Source: Akkermansiaceae bacterium (GTDB lineage Bacteria; Verrucomicrobiota; Verrucomicrobiia; Verrucomicrobiales; Akkermansiaceae). From it: a DNA stretch of 64,000 nucleotides. Both the position numbers and the translations under genes were made by a program. Where the stretch lies: contig JAHCBC010000005.1 in the NCBI GenBank assembly GCA_019634595.1, positions 186,001 to 250,000 on the forward strand, in the 5' to 3' direction. The first letter of the stretch is position 1, and every line of letters starts with the position of its first letter. The notes under the pieces were generated by a model. The model was given only the letters and a program-made list of their open reading frames with translations. It did no database searches and had not been told where the DNA came from. This document shows, piece after piece, positions 58,582-64,000 of this stretch.

Positions 58582-60009
58582 TCAACCCTTCGGCAGCGAC
58601 ACCCGGAACACCGTGCCTTCGCCGGGTGCGCTGGTGACATCGATGGTGCCCTCATGATTGTCCACGATGGCTTTCACGATGGCCAATCCCAATCCGGAAT
58701 GCCCGCCGGTCGCGGCGCGTGCCGGATCGACCCGGTAGAAGCGGTCGAACAGGTGGGGAAGATGCTCCGGAGCGATGCCCTTGCCGGTGTCAGCCACATC
58801 GAGCAAGGCCCTGTCAGCGTCACCGGAAACACGGACCGTGACACTGCCGCCGGGATCCTGGTGATGGATCGCGTTCGACAGCAGGTTGACCACCACCATC
58901 GAAAGGGATCTCGCATCGCCGGGGATGGAGATTTCATCAAGCCAGGCCTCGATCCGGATCTGTCGCTCATCGGCCAGCGGGCGGAGGAGTTTCACCGCGT
59001 CCGATGCGATGGTGGTCAGATCGCAGGACTCCTTGGTGAGCGTGGAGGAGTTTCCGTCCTGCCGGGCGAGCACCAGCAGGGACTCCACCAGGGAGCGCAT
59101 GCGTTCCGCCGCATCACGCGTGGTGGAGAGGATGTCGCGGTATTCCTCCGCGGGGCGGTCACGCTTCAGGCCGCGGGAGGTTTCGGAAAGGATGACCGTC
59201 AGGGGCGTGCGCAGTTCATGGGAGGCGTCCGCGGTGAACTGCCGCTGCTGGTGGATGGCGGACTCCAGCCGGTCAAAGGTGTCATTGAGAACCCGGCTGA
59301 GACGGCCCAGCTCGTTATCCGTGTCGGAAATGTCGATCCGTTCCGACACATTCCCGTTGGTGATGCGGGAGGCGGTGCGGCTGATCTTTTCGATGGGGCG
59401 GATCGCCCGACCGGACAGCCACCATCCACCGAGCAGGCCGAAAAGCCACAGCCCCGCACCCAGTCCGCTGATCTGCAGTGCCATCGTCCGCAGGTCCGCG
59501 ATGTCCGGCGAAATGTCCCGTCCCACGATGCCATTGAAACCACGCGGGCCGCGCCGGATCACCTCACGGGTCAGGCCGTGGTCCGTCCGTTTTGCCCGGT
59601 CGTCGATCTCCTCGCGCGTGGGCCGGACGAGATCTGCCGGTGCGTTCGCGGAGCGGAACAGCACGTTGCCCTCATGATCCCAGTAGCCGAGATAGACACT
59701 CTCCGTCGCGTTCGGATCGAACAATCCGCGCATGAAATGGGGCAGGTCGCTGGCGGTGTTCAGCCCTGCCAGCAGCGCCCGGATGTCCTCCGTGGTGGGA
59801 GGGCTGTCAGGCTTGGAGTCCGTGGCCTTTTCCCACACCCGGCGCATGAAGGACCGCTCGAAGTTCTCCAGCTCCCGCCCCACCCGCTCCGCGCGGTCCT
59901 CCGCGGCCAGCCGGTAGGCGAGCAGGCACAGCGCCGTGATCACCACGCCCAGGATGAGCGCGTGCCAGAGCTGGACACGCCAGCGCAGGGAATGGAGGAA
60001 ACCGATCAA
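58582..60009 (-). CDS. Two-component sensor histidine kinase
   Basis: 475 residues. One N-terminal transmembrane helix (HALILGVVITALCLLAYRLA), a periplasmic sensor of about 140 residues and a second helix (GLGAGLWLFGLLGGWWLSG) precede a HAMP domain. The HisKA motif ASHELRTPLTVI holds the phospho-accepting His; N-box NLLSNAIHH, G1 VADTGKGI and G2 GHSGLGLAIVKAI form the ATPase. It is the last gene of the cluster with its response regulator (21-nt gap), downstream of a MacAB-type exporter. It probably senses an envelope or antimicrobial stress and controls that exporter. Confidence 0.94.
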   Translation of the reverse strand: MIGFLHSLRWRVQLWHALILGVVITALCLLAYRLAAEDRAERVGRELENFERSFMRRVWEKATDSKPDSPPTTEDIRALLAGLNTASDLPHFMRGLFDPNATESVYLGYWDHEGNVLFRSANAPADLVRPTREEIDDRAKRTDHGLTREVIRRGPRGFNGIVGRDISPDIADLRTMALQISGLGAGLWLFGLLGGWWLSGRAIRPIEKISRTASRITNGNVSERIDISDTDNELGRLSRVLNDTFDRLESAIHQQRQFTADASHELRTPLTVILSETSRGLKRDRPAEEYRDILSTTRDAAERMRSLVESLLVLARQDGNSSTLTKESCDLTTIASDAVKLLRPLADERQIRIEAWLDEISIPGDARSLSMVVVNLLSNAIHHQDPGGSVTVRVSGDADRALLDVADTGKGIAPEHLPHLFDRFYRVDPARAATGGHSGLGLAIVKAIVDNHEGTIDVTSAPGEGTVFRVSLPKG

Positions 60010-60030
60010 GAGCGTTCAGGGATGGGAATG

Positions 60031-60681
60031 TCACTCGATGGCATAGCCATGGCCGCGCCGGGTGACGATGAAATCATGGCCGAGTTTTTTGCGGACGTTC
60101 GACACGTGGACATCGAGGAGGTTGGAGAGAGTATCGTCATCCTCGTCGAAGAGGTGTTCATAAAGCTCGCTGCGTGAGATGACCTTCGGCCGGTGGCGGG
60201 CCAGGTATTCCACCAGGGCATACTCACGCGGCGTGAGGGAGGCTGCTTCACCGGACAGGGAAACGGTGCGCGCCGCGGTGTCGATGGTGACATCCCCGAT
60301 CTCAAGCAGGTTGCTGACCTGTCCGCTGTTGCGGCGGATCAGCGCGCGGATCCTTGCCAGTAACTCTTCCCCGTCAAAGGGCTTCGTCAGGTAGTCATCC
60401 GCCCCCGCATCCAGGCCGCGGATGCGGTCCGGGATGGCATCCCGCGCGGTGAGCATGAGAACCGGCGTGGTATTGTCCGGGCGCAGTTGCCGCAGTACCT
60501 CCCACCCGTCGAAAACGGGCAGCATCCCGTCGAGGATGATGCAGTCATAGGCGTTCGATCCGGCTTTGAAGAGTCCGTCCTCGCCATCGCTGGCGGTGTC
60601 CACGGCGTAGTTCTCCTCGCGCAGGCCGGTGGCGAGGCTGCGCTGGAGCAGGGGATCGTCTTCGATGAGGAGGAGGCGCAT
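60031..60681 (-). CDS. OmpR/PhoB-type response regulator
   Basis: 216 residues from ATG 60681; the longer frame upstream reads into a hairpin repeat. The receiver has the acidic pair EDDP, the phosphorylated Asp in CIILDGMLP, the Thr in VLMLTARDA and the Lys in LTKPFDGEEL. The C-terminal winged-helix DNA-binding domain has LTPREYALVEYLARH, VHVSNVRKKLG and the wing RRGHGYAIE. It pairs with the adjacent histidine kinase and lies after the MacB permease gene. Confidence 0.94.
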   Translation of the reverse strand: MRLLLIEDDPLLQRSLATGLREENYAVDTASDGEDGLFKAGSNAYDCIILDGMLPVFDGWEVLRQLRPDNTTPVLMLTARDAIPDRIRGLDAGADDYLTKPFDGEELLARIRALIRRNSGQVSNLLEIGDVTIDTAARTVSLSGEAASLTPREYALVEYLARHRPKVISRSELYEHLFDEDDDTLSNLLDVHVSNVRKKLGHDFIVTRRGHGYAIE

Positions 60682-60689
60682 GGGTGGAT

Positions 60690-60765
60690 GGTTGAGAGCG
60701 GAGAGTTGAGTGTTGGGAGTTGGAAAGGATCTCTTTCCCTCAACTCTCAACCAACAACCTCCAAC
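60690..60765. repeat. Inverted repeat between the MacB permease and response regulator
   Basis: GGTTGAGAG (60690-60698) pairs with CTCTCAACC (60744-60752), and GAGTTGAG with CTCAACTC inside it; further GTTGGAG-type repeats extend the structure to the permease stop at 60765. This GTTGAGAGTTGA-type hairpin resembles short dispersed repeats and may attenuate transcription from the exporter genes into the two-component genes. Confidence 0.55.
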
Positions 60766-61979
60766 TATTCATGTCTGAGTGCTTCAATGGGATCCAGGGC
60801 GGCGGCCCGTCTCGCGGGCATGAAGCCGAACAGGATGCCGACGGCGGCGGAGAAGATGAAGGCGATCACGTTGATCTTCGGGTCGAACAGGAACGGCACC
60901 TCGATCAATTTCGAAAGCCACACGCACAGGCCGAAGGCCAGGCTGATGCCGACCACGCCGCCGAAGGAGGAAAGGGTGATGGCTTCCACCAGGAACTGCA
61001 GCAACACCTCCCGCGCGCGCGCGCCGATGGCCAGACGGATGCCGATTTCCCGCGTCCGCTCCGTCACGGAGACGAGCATGATGTTCATGATGCCGATGCC
61101 ACCGACCAACAGGCTGACTCCCGCCACCGCACCCAGCAGGGTGGTCATCACCTTGGTGGTGGAACTGAGCGTCTCCGCGATCTGGCGGGTGTCCATGACG
61201 TTGAAGTTGTCGTCCTCATGGGGGGACAGGTTCCGCCGCTCCCGCATGAGGGCGGAGACTTCGTTGATGATCCCTTCCGTGGACGCCCCGTCCTCGCCGG
61301 AGATCATGATCTGGTCGATGGACTTCAACGAGGCCGCTCCCTTGATCCGGCGTGCGAAGGTGGTGAGCGGGATCAGGATGGTGTCATCCTGGTCCTGGCC
61401 GAAGCCGGTCTGGCCTTTCACCCCCAGCACGCCGATCACCTGGATGGACGCGTCCTTGATCCTCATGCGCTGGCCGATGGGATCCTCATTGCCGAACAGC
61501 TCCCGCTTGACGGTCTGGCCGATGACGCAGACGGCCCGCCCTTCCGCGATGTCCGTCTCATCGAACAACCGTCCTTCCGCCAGCTTCCATTTCCCGATGC
61601 TGAAGTACTCCGGATAGGTTCCTGACGTCCGGGTGGTGCGCGCCTTGTCGAGATACTGCGTGCTGAAGGAGGCTTCATCGATGGGCGCGACCGCGCGGAT
61701 ACCGCCGACCTGCTCGCTGATGATCTTCGCGTCCTCCACGCTGAACTGCGGGACACCCGGCCCGCCACCCCGCCCGAAGCCCATGCCGGGACGGAGAACG
61801 AGAAGGTTGCTGCCGAGGTTGGAAACCTGTGCTTTGACCGTCTCCGTCGCACCGCGGCCGAGGGTCACCATGGTGATGACCGCCGCGACGCCGATCACGA
61901 TGCCCAGCACGGTGAGGAACGCCCGCATCAGGTTGCGGCGGATCTCCCGGAGGGCGATGAGGAAGGTGTTGAAAAACAT
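60765..61979 (-). CDS. macB: MacB-type ABC transporter permease
   Basis: 404 residues. The N-terminal helix (LMRAFLTVLGIVIGVAAVI) is followed by a large periplasmic domain (MacB_PCD) with LRPGMGFGRGGG and FGNEDPIGQRMRIKDASIQVIG, then three C-terminal membrane segments (VMTTLLGAVAGVSLLVGGIGI, LVEAITLSSFGGVVGISLAFG, INVIAFIFSAAVGILFGFMP) ending PARRAAALDPIEALRHE. In canonical MacB the ATPase and permease are one polypeptide; here they are separate genes, with the ATPase 9 nt upstream. Confidence 0.94.
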   Translation of the reverse strand: MFFNTFLIALREIRRNLMRAFLTVLGIVIGVAAVITMVTLGRGATETVKAQVSNLGSNLLVLRPGMGFGRGGGPGVPQFSVEDAKIISEQVGGIRAVAPIDEASFSTQYLDKARTTRTSGTYPEYFSIGKWKLAEGRLFDETDIAEGRAVCVIGQTVKRELFGNEDPIGQRMRIKDASIQVIGVLGVKGQTGFGQDQDDTILIPLTTFARRIKGAASLKSIDQIMISGEDGASTEGIINEVSALMRERRNLSPHEDDNFNVMDTRQIAETLSSTTKVMTTLLGAVAGVSLLVGGIGIMNIMLVSVTERTREIGIRLAIGARAREVLLQFLVEAITLSSFGGVVGISLAFGLCVWLSKLIEVPFLFDPKINVIAFIFSAAVGILFGFMPARRAAALDPIEALRHE

Positions 61980-61988
61980 GGCGGAGGA

Positions 61989-62696
61989 TCACTTTGAGAT
62001 GTCGGATTCGATCAGGCCGTCTTTGACCCGGATGATGCGCTTCGCGTAGGCCGCGACCTCATCCTCGTGGGTGACCATGATGATGGTGATGCCGCGCTCC
62101 TCGTTCAGGTTGCGGAGGAGCTGCATGATCTCGACGGTGGTGGTGGAATCCAGGTTGCCCGTGGGTTCGTCCGCGAACAGCGTGCCCGGTTCCGTGACGA
62201 TGGCGCGGGCGATGGCCACCCGCTGCTGCTGGCCGCCGGAAAGTTCGGCGGGCGTGTTCTTGTACTTCGACTCCAGTCCTACGATCTTGAGCGCCTGGTG
62301 CGCCTTCTCATGGCGTTCCTTTCTCGGCACCCCGCGGTAGAGCATGGGCAGCTCCACATTCTCCAGCGCGGAGGTGCGGGCCAGCAGGTTGAACCCCTGG
62401 AAGATGAAGCCGAGCGCGTGGCGGCGGAGCAGCGAACGCTCATCCGAACCGAGCGTCTCCACGGCGATGCCATTGAAGTTGTAGCGCCCGGAGGTGGGGA
62501 CATCCAGGCAGCCGAGGATGTTCATGAGCGTGGATTTTCCCGAGCCGGAGGGGCCCATCACCGCGAGGAACTGCCCCGCCGGGATGTCCAGATCCACCCC
62601 GCGCAAGGCCTGGAAAGCGGCGTCACCCTGACCGTAGGTCTTGGTGAGCTTGCGGAGTTCGATCGCCCCGCTGTGGCTTGGCGAGGGCTGGCTCAT
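61989..62696 (-). CDS. MacB-type ABC transporter ATP-binding protein
   Basis: 235 residues. Walker A GPSGSGKST, Q-loop FQGFNLLARTSALENVELP, signature LSGGQQQRVAIARA, Walker B GTLFADEPTGNLDS and the H-loop MVTHEDE are all intact, in the MacB/LolD subfamily pattern. It overlaps the upstream adaptor gene by ATGA (62693-62696) and precedes the permease by 9 nt. It powers the tripartite pump. Confidence 0.94.
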   Translation of the reverse strand: MSQPSPSHSGAIELRKLTKTYGQGDAAFQALRGVDLDIPAGQFLAVMGPSGSGKSTLMNILGCLDVPTSGRYNFNGIAVETLGSDERSLLRRHALGFIFQGFNLLARTSALENVELPMLYRGVPRKERHEKAHQALKIVGLESKYKNTPAELSGGQQQRVAIARAIVTEPGTLFADEPTGNLDSTTTVEIMQLLRNLNEERGITIIMVTHEDEVAAYAKRIIRVKDGLIESDISK

Positions 62697-64000
62697 GGAG
62701 TGGTCGGCGCGATGATCTGGCGGATGATGATCTCATCCCCCTCCTTCAGCTTGTCGGTGATGATCTCCGTCCGGCGGCCGTCGGTGAGACCGGTCTTTAC
62801 GGTCACCTGCTCCGGCTCGCCATTGGAAAGGATCCAGATCTGTGCCTGGTCGGATTTTCCGCCTCCTTCTCCTTCTCGGCCGCCGCCCGGACGCCCGCTG
62901 CCACGGCGGCGCGGGAATTGGAAGGTGATGGACTGCATGAAGGTCTTCTTTTGCTGGGGTGCGGCGGATTTCTCGTTCGGGTCCTGGGGGCGGAAGCGCA
63001 GTGCGGTGGTCGGGACGAGAAGCACCTGCTCCCGCTTGGCAACGTCGATGGTGGCGGTCGCCGTCATGCCGGGGCGGAGGGTCAGATCGTCGTTGGTGAC
63101 TTCCAGCTCCGCCTGATAGGTGACGATGTTGTCGAGGATGGTGGAACCGTAGGAAATTTTCTTCACCTTGGCGTTGTAGGTGCGGCCCGGCCACGCCACG
63201 ACGGTGAAGGACGCGCTCTGCCCGCCCTCGACCTGGCCGACGTCGGCTTCCGCCACCGCCACCAGCAGTTCCATCTTCCGCAGGTCTTCCGCGATGACGA
63301 ACAGCTCGGGAGCGTTGAAGGATGCGGCAACCGTCTGCCCCACCTCCAGCGAGCGGGTCAGCACCACGCCGTTCACCGGGGATTTGATGATGGCCTTGGA
63401 AAGGTCGCTTTCGTTGGCGAGGAGGTCGGCCTTCGCTCCGGCGACGGCGGCGTTGACGTTCTCGAGGTCGGACTTCGCCCGGTCCGCCGCGGCGATGGCG
63501 GTTTCCATCTCCGCTTTGGATGGAGTCCTGCCACCGGACAGTTTGTGCAGTTCCTCCAGCCGTTCAAGATTCGCGGCGGACTCGCGCACCGTGGCCTGGG
63601 ATTGCTGGACGCGGGCTTCCGCGGCGGCGAGCGTGGCGCGCGTTTTCTCCGTCTGCTGGCTGAGCTTGCGGGTGTCCAGCTTCGCGATGTCCTGCCCTTT
63701 CGTGACTTCGTCGTTGGTATCGACATAGACCGCTTCGCAGATGCCGGACAGTTCCGAGCTGACGGTGACCTTGTTGATGGGCTGCAGGTTGCCGGTCGCG
63801 GTGATGCCGAGGGCAATGTTGCCGCGCTTCAGTGGCTCGGTGACAAAGACGGGCTTCCCTTCATCAGCGGCTGACTTCGCACGGTAGTAGAGGAAGCCGC
63901 CGATCACCGCGATGAGAACGAGGATGATGGCGATCCATTTCCGCACCGGCTTCGGGCGGCCGCTGTGGACGATGGTGGCGAGGTCTTTGGAGGACTCGGA
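62693..64000 (-). CDS. MacA/RND-type periplasmic adaptor (5' end beyond window)
   Basis: At least 435 residues; the frame is open to the window edge. A GTG at 63946 is in frame, but the upstream residues SESSKDLATIVHSGRPKP read as genuine coding sequence, so the start is probably outside. Order: membrane anchor (WIAIILVLIAVIGGFLYY), first half of the lipoyl domain (GNLQPINKVTVSSELSGICE), a coiled-coil hairpin (about 80 residues of heptad-like Ala/Glu sequence), second lipoyl half (IIKSPVNGVVLTRSLEVGQ), then beta-barrel (LRPGMTATATIDVA) and membrane-proximal domains, the last containing a Gly/Arg-rich insertion. It links the MacB pump to an outer-membrane channel. Confidence 0.93.
   Translation of the reverse strand, partial: SESSKDLATIVHSGRPKPVRKWIAIILVLIAVIGGFLYYRAKSAADEGKPVFVTEPLKRGNIALGITATGNLQPINKVTVSSELSGICEAVYVDTNDEVTKGQDIAKLDTRKLSQQTEKTRATLAAAEARVQQSQATVRESAANLERLEELHKLSGGRTPSKAEMETAIAAADRAKSDLENVNAAVAGAKADLLANESDLSKAIIKSPVNGVVLTRSLEVGQTVAASFNAPELFVIAEDLRKMELLVAVAEADVGQVEGGQSASFTVVAWPGRTYNAKVKKISYGSTILDNIVTYQAELEVTNDDLTLRPGMTATATIDVAKREQVLLVPTTALRFRPQDPNEKSAAPQQKKTFMQSITFQFPRRRGSGRPGGGREGEGGGKSDQAQIWILSNGEPEQVTVKTGLTDGRRTEIITDKLKEGDEIIIRQIIAPTTP

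Overview
The window reads as a high-GC chromosome segment from a member of Verrucomicrobiota, most likely a Luteolibacter/Haloferula-like member of Verrucomicrobiales. This is inferred from family content: a DUF1800+DUF1501 pair, a PEP-CTERM protein, DUF1080, very large secreted proteins, helical-repeat secreted proteins, and an ECF sigma factor coupled to a FecR/LamG protein. No rRNA, tRNA, CRISPR array or prophage was recognised.

Layout. 1-341: 3' end of malate dehydrogenase. 703-7341: a co-directional moxR / DUF58 / DUF4381-like / batA / batBC operon, with BatB and BatC fused in one frame. 7564-8534: RDD membrane protein and a lipoprotein. 8749-15616 (minus strand): DUF1080, Na+/H+ antiporter, miaA, a REP-associated tyrosine transposase (RAYT), ffh and a polysaccharide deacetylase. 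15717-17196: a lone ABC ATPase and a TetR regulator. 17290-20309: a fossil chromosomal integron, made of a broken intI on the plus strand, an attI-side junction, and three AT-richer cassettes on the minus strand separated by attC sites that abut each stop codon. 20338-30188: thrS, dapF, an antitoxin/VapC pair, trpA, a pseudopilin-like protein, DUF1501 and DUF1800. 30292-36025: an AMP-ligase and a giant secreted protein. 36066-38096: a divergent Dnr-like regulator and flavohaemoglobin sharing an FNR/DNR-type box. 38231-45000: a small protein, prfA, an HD hydrolase and a 1,506-residue secreted protein. 45307-49027: PEP-CTERM protein, FAD oxidoreductase and pyruvyltransferase, apparently one operon. 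49192-53034: ECF sigma, FecR-LamG, GDSL esterase, DJ-1 protein, then a large terminator-like hairpin. 53397-55911: membrane protein, AraC regulator, MFS exporter. 55919-58338: two secreted helical-repeat proteins. 58582-64000: a MacA-MacB exporter cluster followed by its likely response regulator and histidine kinase.

Two accessory systems stand out. The first is the integron. The second is a set of at least three unrelated palindromic REP/BIME families: F1 at 364-629, 3368-3528, 8531-8747, 11968-12127 and 12736-12913; F2 at 7375-7479, 38093-38199, 38515-38620 and around 45078-45297; F3 at 58413-58581. They sit mostly 0-22 nt after stop codons, sometimes supply the stop codon, and in two cases are read as protein: the C-terminus of the DUF4381-like protein and the N-terminus of MiaA. 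The RAYT gene lies between two F1 copies, which makes it the likely mobiliser of that family.

All gene functions are inferred by recognising family motifs in the translated sequence; no database search was run.
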